Positions 10,047-18,226 of a DNA stretch of 64,000 nucleotides are shown in pieces. The first letter of the stretch is position 1, and every line of letters begins with the position of its first letter. Position numbers and translations under genes: made by a program. The DNA comes from JAVSMW01 sp032027005 (lineage in GTDB: Bacteria > Bacillota > Thermincolia > Thermincolales > UBA2595). The DNA is taken from positions 62,001-126,000 of the forward strand of contig JAVSMW010000006.1 in the NCBI GenBank assembly GCA_032027005.1, read 5' to 3'. Under the pieces are notes generated by a model. That model did not search any database. It had not been told where the DNA came from and saw only the letters and a list, made by a program, of their open reading frames with translations.

Positions 10047-10076
10047 TTGCACTCAGAACATATGTTTTGGTATAAT
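10047..10076 (+). promoter_or_regulatory. Sigma-A-like promoter
   Basis: TTGCAC, an 18-nt spacer and TATAAT. It would drive the downstream ATPase gene. Match to consensus is good at -10, fair at -35. Confidence 0.4.
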
Positions 10077-10235
10077 TTGGTTGACAATAAATCGTAGGTC
10101 AACTGATTCGTTACTAAAGGTAGAACTGTTGCGAATTGCCGCTGCGGCTGAGAGAAGGTGTAAACCATAATATACTTAAGCAGCTTTTTATTTTCTAAGG
10201 AGACAGTAAGAAACCCGAATATTTATCCATATAAT

Positions 10236-10976
10236 GTGTTTGCTGATAAAGCAGAAAAATCATTATTCTTCAGACCGATAACAGTATTATATGGCAATAA
10301 CGCATCCGGAAAATCTACGATGCTGAATATTATAGCAAATAAGCTGCAGATGGAAGGACAAGAGTGTGCTACTGGATTTGAAAATTATTTTACAAAGTAC
10401 GTAGATGAATGCAGTTATACTTTATGTGAAAATGAAAGCGGCAGGCAGATTGGCGGACTTCCCCGTAGAAGTAGGTATATTAAAAGTGAAGATATTTTAT
10501 ATGAAATTAAAAAAATACAACAGGAACAGATTCTACAAGATGGATACATATATGAGCACATAAGGCGGGGGATGAATAAGGCGCAAATAGAACAATTAAA
10601 AAACTCCGATAAAATGAGAAAACAAATGGAAATCTTAAAATTTGCACAGGCAAAGTATTCAAATGGAGAAACTACTTTGCAAATGTTGGATGATTATATG
10701 GAGCCGGATGCCCTTTATTTGCTGGATGAGCCGGAGGTCTCCTTGTCACCGGCAAATCAAACGGTATTATCCGAGAAGATAAATGAAATGTCAAGGTTTT
10801 TGGGGTGTCAGTTTATTATTTCTACGCATTCACCGTTTATGTTGGGGACGTTAAATGCCAGAATCTATAATCTTGATTCAAGGGAATTAGAGGTTGTAAG
10901 ATGGACAGATCTTGAGAATGTACGATATTTTTATGATTTTTTCCAGAAACATGAAAAGGAGTTTGAAATGTCGTAA
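10236..10976 (+). CDS. AAA-type ATPase (ABC/OLD-like), 5' end probably lost
   Basis: ATPase with Walker A GNNASGKST (about residue 21-29 from the GTG at 10236) and Walker B LYLLDEPEVSLSP, followed by a switch region ISTHSPF; this is the AAA_21 type found in defence and repair ATPases. The family pattern VRNPNIYPYNVF continues in frame upstream of the GTG to about 10203, but that stretch has no ATG, GTG or TTG before a stop at 10161, and the AAGGAG at 10197 has no start codon after it. So either translation starts late at the GTG or the gene's first 15-20 codons are gone. Length 246 residues is otherwise normal for the short form. Confidence 0.7.
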   Translation: MFADKAEKSLFFRPITVLYGNNASGKSTMLNIIANKLQMEGQECATGFENYFTKYVDECSYTLCENESGRQIGGLPRRSRYIKSEDILYEIKKIQQEQILQDGYIYEHIRRGMNKAQIEQLKNSDKMRKQMEILKFAQAKYSNGETTLQMLDDYMEPDALYLLDEPEVSLSPANQTVLSEKINEMSRFLGCQFIISTHSPFMLGTLNARIYNLDSRELEVVRWTDLENVRYFYDFFQKHEKEFEMS

Positions 10977-11115
10977 GAAATCATTAAGGGTTTTAAATAA
11001 CCTTGAAATGAACGTAATTATGAAAAACAGCATTATTAGACCTGCAAAGGGTGCGCCAACACTAGTATGCGATAACCGTAATTATGCAGCTAAATTCTTA
11101 AGCCGAGGAGTGCAC

Positions 11116-12228
11116 ATGAAACAATCCAACGGCAGCAGCTTGCGATCCGTACCCATTGAGGATCTGCGCATGCTGCTGAAACCGCTCTTATCATGGTATG
11201 ACCAATATGGACGGATTCTGCCCTGGCGATCACAGCCTGAGCCGTATCGGGTATGGGTATCGGAAATGATGCTGCAGCAAACCCAGGTAAAGACGGTGTT
11301 GCCCTATTTCGAGCGTTTTATGGCAGCATTACCGGATATTGAGACCCTTGCGTCAGCAGATGAAGCGGACTTGCTAAAACTGTGGGAGGGGTTAGGGTAT
11401 TATACCCGTGCGCGCAATTTGCAAAAGGCGGCCCGTATCGTGGTGGCTCGGCATAATGGCATCCTGCCGGACTCCTATGAGCAGTTGCTGGAATTGCCTG
11501 GGATCGGTGAATATTCTGCCGGGGCGATTGCTTCCATCGCATATAACATTCCAGTTCCGGTAGTGGACGGGAATGTATTGAGGTTGCTGGCAAGGCTGCT
11601 AGCCAGCCCGGAAGATATTGCCCAAACCCGGGTACGTAAAGCCTTTCGTGCAATTATGGCGGCGATCCTGCCCTATGACCGGCCTGGGGACTTTAACCAG
11701 GCCGTGATGGAGTTGGGGGCCACGGTGTGTATGCCTAATATGCCACGCTGTGCAGATTGCCCGATCAAAATGGGCTGTGCAGCAAATCAACAAGGTTGCG
11801 TTCAGCAGTTTCCGGTTAAGACACCAAAGGCACCGCGTCGCATAGAGCATCGTACGGTGCTGCTGATATTGGCAGAGGGCAAGGTGTTGTTAAGACAACG
11901 TCCAAAGCAAGGACTCCTGGCAGGATTGTGGGAACTGCCAAACCTTGAAGGCTGGCTGAATGAAGATATCATTGCCTCCACACTGGAACAATGGGGCCTC
12001 CGGCCCTCGACTCTGGAACGACTGCCGGATGAACGCCATATTTTCACTCACATCGAATGGCAGATGCGGGGATATTTGATGCAGTGTATGACGGGACAAC
12101 AGCCGGAAGGTTATATATGGGCGGATATGCAAGAGATAGAGTTGCGATATGCAGTGCCTGGTGCGTTCAAAATCTATATGAAACATTTGCCATTTGAGTC
12201 TCCTGGACAGCACAAACCTGGGTGCTGA
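11116..12228 (+). CDS. mutY: A/G-specific adenine glycosylase
   Basis: Removes adenine mispaired with 8-oxoguanine or guanine. ATG at 11116 has GAGGAG 7 nt upstream and gives the standard 370 residues; an upstream in-frame start is not needed. Helix-hairpin-helix LPGIGEYSAGAIASIA with the catalytic Asp in VVDGNV, the catalytic Glu in SEMMLQQTQV, and the [4Fe-4S] Cys motif C-x6-C-x2-C-x5-C (CMPNMPRCADCPIKMGC) are all present. The C-terminal Nudix-like domain starts near residue 235 (TVLLILAEGKVLLRQRP) and senses 8-oxoG. It is not visibly in an operon with its neighbours. Confidence 0.97.
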   Translation: MKQSNGSSLRSVPIEDLRMLLKPLLSWYDQYGRILPWRSQPEPYRVWVSEMMLQQTQVKTVLPYFERFMAALPDIETLASADEADLLKLWEGLGYYTRARNLQKAARIVVARHNGILPDSYEQLLELPGIGEYSAGAIASIAYNIPVPVVDGNVLRLLARLLASPEDIAQTRVRKAFRAIMAAILPYDRPGDFNQAVMELGATVCMPNMPRCADCPIKMGCAANQQGCVQQFPVKTPKAPRRIEHRTVLLILAEGKVLLRQRPKQGLLAGLWELPNLEGWLNEDIIASTLEQWGLRPSTLERLPDERHIFTHIEWQMRGYLMQCMTGQQPEGYIWADMQEIELRYAVPGAFKIYMKHLPFESPGQHKPGC

Positions 12229-12306
12229 GAGCTTTATCCCCGGCATGGCAGCAGTTTTACAAAACGGTTATAGCACAAATGAATTTGAAATGAGGGAGGG
12301 ATGATA

Positions 12307-13062
12307 ATGACGATATATGAAAAAATCGACCGCTGCCACGATGCAATCAGCGAGGTTCGCCCCTTCGAAGGACATATGCTAAAGCAGTTGAAAGACTATT
12401 ACCGTATTGGGCTTACATGGTCAAGTAATGCCATCGAGGGCAACACCCTGACCATAAGCGAGACGAAGGTGGTGCTTGAGGACGGTCTAACCATCGGCGG
12501 CAGGCCGCTCCGGGACCTCTTTGAGACGGTGGGCCACGGTCAAGCCTATGACTTCATGTTTACCCTGATTGGGGAGCGACGCATCACTCTGGAAGAAATC
12601 AAAACCATGCATCACCTGTTTTACAAAAGCATTGACGAGGCAAATGCAGGCACATGGAGGAAGGAGAGCGTTATCGTTTCCGGCACCGATTATGTGTTCC
12701 CTAAGCCACAGGAGATTGAAGGACAAATGCAGAAGCTGGAGAGCTGGGTAAAGACCGAACGGAACAACTACCATCCAGTAGATTTTGCCGCCCTGCTGCA
12801 CCTGAAATTTGTGTCAATCCACCCATTCATTGACGGGAACGGCAGAACGAGCCGTCTTCTCATGAATTTGGCTCTGATACAAGACGGCTACCAGTTGGCA
12901 ATCATTCCCCCAGTGCTTCGAACTGAATACAACGACTTTATCCGGCAGCATCAAAACATAGGTAAGCCGGAACAATTCTGTGATTTTATCGCTGAACGCG
13001 TATACGAAACGCAGAAGGAGATCATGCGGCTGATGCACATCTCATTTCCTAAAATGGGATAA
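12307..13062 (+). CDS. Fic family protein (AMP transferase fold)
   Basis: 251 residues from the ATG at 12307, which sits 6 nt after GGGAGG; the ATG at 12301 is too close to it. The catalytic Fic loop HPFIDGNGRTSR (about residue 176) is complete, so transfer of AMP to a Ser/Thr/Tyr of a target is possible. The N-terminal SSNAIEGN matches the (S/T)xxxE(G/N) inhibitory helix that holds such enzymes in check by self-inhibition. No dedicated antitoxin gene is adjacent. A second Fic gene at 24743-25893 is frameshifted. Confidence 0.93.
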   Translation: MTIYEKIDRCHDAISEVRPFEGHMLKQLKDYYRIGLTWSSNAIEGNTLTISETKVVLEDGLTIGGRPLRDLFETVGHGQAYDFMFTLIGERRITLEEIKTMHHLFYKSIDEANAGTWRKESVIVSGTDYVFPKPQEIEGQMQKLESWVKTERNNYHPVDFAALLHLKFVSIHPFIDGNGRTSRLLMNLALIQDGYQLAIIPPVLRTEYNDFIRQHQNIGKPEQFCDFIAERVYETQKEIMRLMHISFPKMG

Positions 13063-13086
13063 TATCTTTCCACCATAATGATAACT

Positions 13087-13120
13087 AAAGCGGCAAGAGT
13101 TTTAAGACTCTTGCCGCTTT
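13087..13120 (+). terminator. Rho-independent terminator after Fic
   Basis: Perfect 14-bp stem (AAAGCGGCAAGAGT / ACTCTTGCCGCTTT), 6-nt loop, then TTTT-like tail; begins 24 nt after the Fic stop. Confidence 0.85.
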
Positions 13121-13491
13121 TGCCTTTCCCCAGTTGCTTCTTATCACGCTGTTTAGGAGTCAAATTTTCAAATTTCTCGCCGGCTAGATATCCTGGTTCG
13201 GGTAAACAGTCGGTATCCAATCCGATTTGCCTATAATCTTTTTCGCAAAAGGGGAGATGGATAAATTGTTGGTTATGGCGAAATAACAGTTCGATAATCG
13301 CGTGTTCCGCCGCTTTATCAATGATTCACCTAATCTTAACATTGATATCATATGCTGAAAAAACAGCAAATGTATATATCTACCAATATTTTGAGTATCA
13401 AAATACCATGCGTGGAGGATTTTTTGCAATAGATGTTGAACTTAAGTAAAAAAACGAAACAAGAAATCGATATTGAAAGGAGGTCGTTAAT
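13121..13491. other. Intergenic, nothing recognised
   Basis: About 370 bp between the terminator and the broken ligase. Short antisense frames look protein-like in places (13125-13430, minus) but switch frame and lack starts; possibly decayed coding DNA, not annotated. AAAGGAGG at 13477 serves the TTG at 13492. Confidence 0.4.
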
Positions 13492-14336
13492 TTGTCAGGG
13501 TGCATTTATAATGCCACGGTTGAGCTGATCGACAGGAATATTGATAAGGGTCACTCCGACAAAACCGCCATTTATTACCGCGATCAGAAAATCAGCTATG
13601 GCCAGCTGCTGCGGGAAATCAACAAAGTAGGAAACGGACTGAAGAGTTTGGGATTTACAGTTCCGGTACCACCGGTGCTCCCAAAGGGGTGGTTCACCTG
13701 CATCATGACATGATTTATGCCGCAGACACCAATCCTGTTGAGATTCTGAACATAACGCCGGAAGACATAGTCTATTCTGCCGGCAAATTATTTTTTGCTT
13801 ACGGCTTAGGCAATTCGTTATATTATCCTTTAATACACGGGGCAGCAGCAGTCTTGTGCCCTGACCGGCCTGATCCCAAAGTGATCATTGAAAATCTTAA
13901 AAAGTACCGGCCAACAATTTTCTTTAGTGTGCCTACGTCATATAATGCCCTGCTGCACCCGCTTTTACCAGGATGAAGACGGTAATTTCTGGTATGTGGC
14001 CGGGCTGATGATATGATCAAGGCTGGGGGAATTTATGTTTCGCCTATTGAAGTGGAAGGTGCTATTTTAAAGCACGACTCGGTTTTGGAATGCAGCGTCA
14101 TTGGCAAAAAAGACGAAAATGGCTTATCCAAGCCCCAAGCCTTTGTTGTACTGAAAGAAGGATATCAGGCGGGTGAGGAGTTGGAAAAAGAACTTAAAGA
14201 TTTTGTCAAGGAAAAGATTGCCCATTACAAATATCCCAGATGGGTCCAGTTTGTTTCCGAACTCCCTAAAGGGCCGACCGGCAAAATCCAGCGCTTTAAA
14301 CTAAGAGACCTGGAGAAATCGGGAAACTGGGACTAA
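13492..14336 (+). pseudogene. Benzoate-CoA ligase relic (two internal deletions)
   Basis: Closely similar to the intact ligase at 16146-17708 but reduced to about half its length. It starts at TTG 13492 after AAAGGAGGTC and matches the first 50 residues; it then jumps, near 13655, to the AMP-binding loop region (loss of about 345 bp and a frame change). Near 13955 it jumps again to the GDRFY region (loss of about 360 bp). At about 14003 a single base is missing, so the C-terminal third (from the ATG at 14013, MIKAGG) is in another frame. No full product is possible. It is a tandem duplicate of the ligase that has decayed, separated from it by the DUF2889 and Crp/Fnr genes. Confidence 0.92.
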
Positions 14337-14364
14337 AAAATAGCAGGGGGAGAAAAATGATATT

Positions 14365-15186
14365 ATGATTGTAATGCAGCGCTGTTGGTACTTAACAGTA
14401 CGGGATTGTGGCCCGGCAGGATTCCTGGCTGAAGCAAATTATACTGATACTACTAACGATCAGACTCTGATGCTGGAAATCGAGCGCAGGACTTTACTGA
14501 TCAAAAGAGCTGTTCTGGAGGTACACCGGGGACAGCCTGGAGCCCCGGCTTCAGCAACTTTATCGAGCCTGGAGGGGGTTACGGCTCACTTTGGCTGTGG
14601 GCAACAACTGCGCCAGGCCCTGGCAGATAATCCGGATCTTCTGGACATGGCGGCTCAAGCTGTTTCCGCTGTCATTCAGGCCGAAGCATTTTTTTACCAG
14701 GAGCGCGGTTTTGCTTCAGAAGTCATATATGATGATTACTGGGATGAAGTTTACAAAAACACCTGTGTTTATTACAGCAACTTAGACCGGGTGGAACAGC
14801 GATTTAATGAGTATATTAAAGAGCAGAGGCGGGGGCTTAATCTTTTTCATCGCTACCTGCTGACAGCAGTAGAGGAAACTGCCGGTGAGAGTCTGAATAT
14901 CCGTGGTCACCTGATGGATTCTTATCACGAAATGGCTTTAACCCTGAAGCTCAATCCGGCTTATCAGGTCAGTGAAGCTTCAGCCACGATGCTCCGCTGC
15001 CCTGCCCCTGTGTGCCGGGAGGCTTTGACAATGGTTGACACAATTAAAGGGACACCACTCACAACGGCTAACCGCAAACGTTATAATTCAACTTTAGGCG
15101 GAGCTTCCGGCTGCACCCACATTGGCCATTTAGTGCTTGAAGCGGCTCATGCCCTTGAAATATTTAATCGGACAAAAGATGATTAA
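14365..15186 (+). CDS. DUF2889 domain protein
   Basis: 273 residues. The C-terminal pattern IRGHLMDSYHEM followed by RCPAPVC, and GGASGCTHIGHLV, is typical of DUF2889 proteins. These often sit beside CoA-ligase and aromatic or alicyclic acid genes, but their activity is unknown. His and Cys residues in these motifs (GCTH) suggest metal binding; that is inference. AGGGGGAG lies about 13 nt before the ATG at 14365. It is placed between a dead and a live aryl-CoA ligase and just before a Crp/Fnr regulator with a 25-nt gap, so it likely belongs to the aromatic operon. Confidence 0.75.
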   Translation: MIVMQRCWYLTVRDCGPAGFLAEANYTDTTNDQTLMLEIERRTLLIKRAVLEVHRGQPGAPASATLSSLEGVTAHFGCGQQLRQALADNPDLLDMAAQAVSAVIQAEAFFYQERGFASEVIYDDYWDEVYKNTCVYYSNLDRVEQRFNEYIKEQRRGLNLFHRYLLTAVEETAGESLNIRGHLMDSYHEMALTLKLNPAYQVSEASATMLRCPAPVCREALTMVDTIKGTPLTTANRKRYNSTLGGASGCTHIGHLVLEAAHALEIFNRTKDD

Positions 15187-15211
15187 AGTTTTAGGGCAGG
15201 CAAGGTGGTGA

Positions 15212-15865
15212 ATGATCAAGCCTATGGATTTAACCAAGTATGCAGTTAAAGAAAACTGCAAAGCTTACAGCAGGGGAACAGTTTTTTTTCTTCAGCGGGA
15301 TGAAGCTGACAAACTTTTTCTAATCACAGAAGGAATAGTAAAGCTTAGTTTTTATTCAGTCCTTGGCGAGGAACGGATCACTGAATTTATTAAAGCAGGC
15401 CGTTTTTTAGGTGCGCCAGACTTTTTTTGTAAATCCACCTATGGCATCACGGCCAAGGCCCACACCGATGTGCAGTTGGCAGCCTTCTCCAAAGAACAGG
15501 TTAAAGAACTTTTAGGTAAAGATCAGGAGTTTTCTTTCAGTCTGGCCGACTCCCTTTCTCGGGAATTACGGGCACTGGGCCGCCAATTGATTGGCGAAAC
15601 CTTTCTACCGGCTATTGCCCGGATTGGACTAGCTATACAAAATCTGAGAGAACAAATTGGTATACCTGTTGCAAAGGGACAGAAAGTAATAATTCCGATT
15701 ACGCAAAGTGAATTGGCTTATTATGTAGGGTGTAATCGAATTACGGTAACTAAAGCATTAAATCAGATGACTGATGAGGATTTGATCGAAAAGAAAGCAA
15801 AAAAGATTATCATTAAAGATGTAGAAAAGCTTAGTGTTTGGTTGAAAAAAATTATTCCCAAGTGA
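15212..15865 (+). CDS. Crp/Fnr family transcriptional regulator
   Basis: 217 residues: a cyclic-nucleotide-binding-like beta barrel (about 20-115), a long dimer helix, and a winged helix-turn-helix ITQSELAYYVGCNRITVTKA (about 168-187). No N-terminal Cys cluster of the FNR type (only a Cys at 11 and one each at 71 and 176), so it is not a classic oxygen-sensing FNR; small-molecule sensing, as in CprK-type regulators of aromatic compounds, is a reasonable guess. It stands directly upstream of the aryl-CoA ligase and reductase genes and is the best candidate for their local regulator. Confidence 0.9.
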   Translation: MIKPMDLTKYAVKENCKAYSRGTVFFLQRDEADKLFLITEGIVKLSFYSVLGEERITEFIKAGRFLGAPDFFCKSTYGITAKAHTDVQLAAFSKEQVKELLGKDQEFSFSLADSLSRELRALGRQLIGETFLPAIARIGLAIQNLREQIGIPVAKGQKVIIPITQSELAYYVGCNRITVTKALNQMTDEDLIEKKAKKIIIKDVEKLSVWLKKIIPK

Positions 15866-15914
15866 AAAGATCTTCCCACGCTGTCCTTTGGTTCCCCAGG
15901 GCAGCTTTTTCACT
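15861..15914 (+). terminator. Terminator after Crp/Fnr gene
   Basis: Nested hairpin: outer arms AGTGAAAAGA / CTTTTTCACT, inner arms GCTGTCCT / AGGGCAGC, followed by TTTTT. Overlaps the stop codon. Confidence 0.7.
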
Positions 15915-16145
15915 TTTTGCAAACTTGTAGTTTACGCAACAGATTTCAACTAAAAAATTAGATATAATGATTTTAAAGTTACTCTTAAGCAGGCTTTGAA
16001 TATGTTTCTCTGTGTTCTTTGCGTCCTCTGCACCCTCTGCGTTTTCTTTTTGGACCTGATGAAGTGGAGGAAAAAGATAAAGTCCAATGCGCCAAGCCTT
16101 GAGTATAAAGGCGACTTAATTATTTAATTGAAAGGAGTGCCGTAA

Positions 16146-17708
16146 GTGGCAGAAAACATTTATAATGCTGCAGTTGAGTTGGTAGACAGGAATATCGACA
16201 AAGGTTATGCCGATAAAATTGCCATCTACTACCGAGAGCAGGAAATCAGTTATGGCGAACTGTTTAGGCAGGTAAATAAGGCAGGCAATGCCTTTAAGGG
16301 GTTGGGGATCCAAATTGAAAACAGGGTACTGCTGCTGCTGCCCGATTGTCCCCATTTCTTTTATGCTTTTCTGGGGGCCATAAAAGCTGGAGCGGTGGCT
16401 GTACCTGTTAACACTCTGTCGAGGCCACAGGACTATTTTTATGTATTAAATGATTCCCGGGCCAAAGTATTGGTCATCGCTGCAGAATTGCTGCACCTGG
16501 TGGAACCGGTTTTGGACCAGGTTAAATACCTGCAGCACATTGTGGTTGTGGGAGAAGCTAAGGAAGGACAAGTTTCTTATGATAATTTTATTACGGGTCA
16601 ACCAGAGGAATTAAGCCCGGCTGAAACATGTGCTGATGATGTGGCTTTCTGGATTTATAGCTCCGGCACCACCGGTGCTCCCAAGGGAGTGGTTCACCTG
16701 CAGCATGATATGATCTATGCCGCCGAAACCTATCCCAGAGAGATTTTGGCCTTGACTCCGGATGATATAATTTACTCCACCAGTAAATTGTTTTTTGCCT
16801 ATGGTCTGGGCAACTCCCTGTATTTTCCCCTGAGATCCGGTGCGGCAGCAGTCTTGTGTCCTGACCGGCCTGATCCCAGGGTGGTAATTGATACTATTAC
16901 AAAATACCGGCCAACCATCTTCTTCAGTGTGCCTACTACTTATAACGCCTTGCTGCAGGCAGACATCGAGAATCCTGAGGCCTTCCGAAATTTAAGAATC
17001 TGTGTATCTTCCGGCGAACCTTTACCGGAAATCCTTTTCACCCGCTGGAAAGAAAGGTTTGATATTGAAATAGTTGATGGCATGGGATGTTCAGAACTCT
17101 GTAACACCATTGTCACCAACAGGCCCGGGGCAGTGGTGCCGGGAAGTGCAGGCAGGATATTGACTGGGTATGAAGCCAGAATAATTGATGAAAATGGTAA
17201 TGTTTTGCCCTCCGGTGAAGCAGGTACCCTGCAGCTCAAAGGAGACAGTGTGGCCGCCGGATACTGGAATCAGCATGAAAAGACCAAAGAATCTTTTGCC
17301 GGTCATTGGTTCACCAGCGGTGACCGTTTTTACATGGATGAAGCGGAAAACCTGTATTATGTAGGCCGGGCCGATGATATGATCAAGGCGGGGGGCATAT
17401 ATGTTTCACCTATTGAGGTAGAAGGTGCCATCATGAAGCATGATGCGGTATCAGAATGTGGAGTCATTGGCAAAAAAGATGACAATGGTTTATCTAAGCC
17501 CCAAGCCTTTATTGTACTGAAAGCAGGCTTTCAGGCGAGTGCGCAGTTGGAGAAGGAACTGCAGGAGTTTGTTAAGGAGAAGATTGCGCATTACAAATAT
17601 CCCAGGTGGATCCGGTTCGTTTCCGAGCTGCCCAAAGGTCCTACTGGCAAGATTCAGCGATATAAATTAAGGGCTTTGGAGAAAACGGAAGACAATGTAC
17701 GTAGCTAA
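16146..17708 (+). CDS. Benzoate/4-hydroxybenzoate-CoA ligase
   Basis: ATP-dependent aryl-acid:CoA ligase (AMP-forming), 520 residues, GTG start after GAAAGGAGTG. Motifs in order: SSGTTGAPKGVVHL (P-loop, about 179), GMGCSE (about 317), TSGDRFYMD, GRADDMIKAGGIYVSPIEVE, and the C-terminal PKGPTGKIQRYKLR with the catalytic Lys. The GDRFY and benzoate-type spacing fit the benzoate-CoA ligase group. Because the next three genes encode 4-hydroxybenzoyl-CoA reductase, 4-hydroxybenzoate is the likely substrate, though ligases of this group often accept benzoate as well. It is followed by the reductase after 5-14 nt: one operon. Confidence 0.88.
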   Translation: MAENIYNAAVELVDRNIDKGYADKIAIYYREQEISYGELFRQVNKAGNAFKGLGIQIENRVLLLLPDCPHFFYAFLGAIKAGAVAVPVNTLSRPQDYFYVLNDSRAKVLVIAAELLHLVEPVLDQVKYLQHIVVVGEAKEGQVSYDNFITGQPEELSPAETCADDVAFWIYSSGTTGAPKGVVHLQHDMIYAAETYPREILALTPDDIIYSTSKLFFAYGLGNSLYFPLRSGAAAVLCPDRPDPRVVIDTITKYRPTIFFSVPTTYNALLQADIENPEAFRNLRICVSSGEPLPEILFTRWKERFDIEIVDGMGCSELCNTIVTNRPGAVVPGSAGRILTGYEARIIDENGNVLPSGEAGTLQLKGDSVAAGYWNQHEKTKESFAGHWFTSGDRFYMDEAENLYYVGRADDMIKAGGIYVSPIEVEGAIMKHDAVSECGVIGKKDDNGLSKPQAFIVLKAGFQASAQLEKELQEFVKEKIAHYKYPRWIRFVSELPKGPTGKIQRYKLRALEKTEDNVRS

Positions 17709-17722
17709 AGGAGATGAGAATT

Positions 17723-18226
17723 TTGGAGCAGATTACATTAATTGTTAATGAACAGGAATACAAGTTAAAAGTGGGAGATTCAGCCCGGGAGGTTAAACCT
17801 TCCGATACCCTGTCCCATACTCTCCGGGAAACCCTTGGTCTAACCGGGACAAAAGTTGGCTGTAATAAGGGTGAGTGTGGATCATGCACTGTACTGATGA
17901 ATGGCAAGCCAATCTTATCATGTATGACCTTGACCATCGAATGTGATGGCAAAAGTATAAATACGATTGAAGGCTTGGAAGACCCGGAAACCGGCAAGCT
18001 TGACCAGGTTCAGGAGTCTTTTGTGGAGAGCGGGGCCTTTCAGTGCGGGTTTTGCACTCCGGGGATAATAATGAGCACCAAGGCCCTCTTAAAGGAAAAA
18101 CCCGCTGCTTCAGAAGAGGAAGTCAAGGAAGCCTTATCGGGCCACTATTGCCGGTGTATCAGCCACTATCACGTTTTAGACGCTGTCAATAAATGTGTAA
18201 ATAAATGTGCAGATAAAGGCAGGTGA
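17723..18226 (+). CDS. hcrC: 4-hydroxybenzoyl-CoA reductase, gamma subunit ([2Fe-2S])
   Basis: Small iron-sulfur subunit of the molybdenum hydroxylase family. The plant-ferredoxin-type cluster is at C-x4-C-x2-C..C (CNKGECGSCTVLMNGKPILSC split by the loop), the second [2Fe-2S] at CGFCTPG..CRC. The TTG at 17723 is preferred: AAAGGAG is 9 nt upstream, while the ATG at 17714 touches it. About 167 residues, normal for the family. Overlaps the alpha gene by 4 nt (GTGA). It passes electrons between ferredoxin-side clusters and the molybdenum subunit. Confidence 0.9.
   Translation: MEQITLIVNEQEYKLKVGDSAREVKPSDTLSHTLRETLGLTGTKVGCNKGECGSCTVLMNGKPILSCMTLTIECDGKSINTIEGLEDPETGKLDQVQESFVESGAFQCGFCTPGIIMSTKALLKEKPAASEEEVKEALSGHYCRCISHYHVLDAVNKCVNKCADKGR

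Larger units (their letters stand above)
9790..10235. other. Intergenic with second repeat copy
   Basis: About 445 bp with no supported gene. Contains the repeat at 9885-9909, a promoter-like pair at 10047-10076, and an AAGGAG at 10197 whose expected start codon is missing (see the ATPase that follows). Confidence 0.5.
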
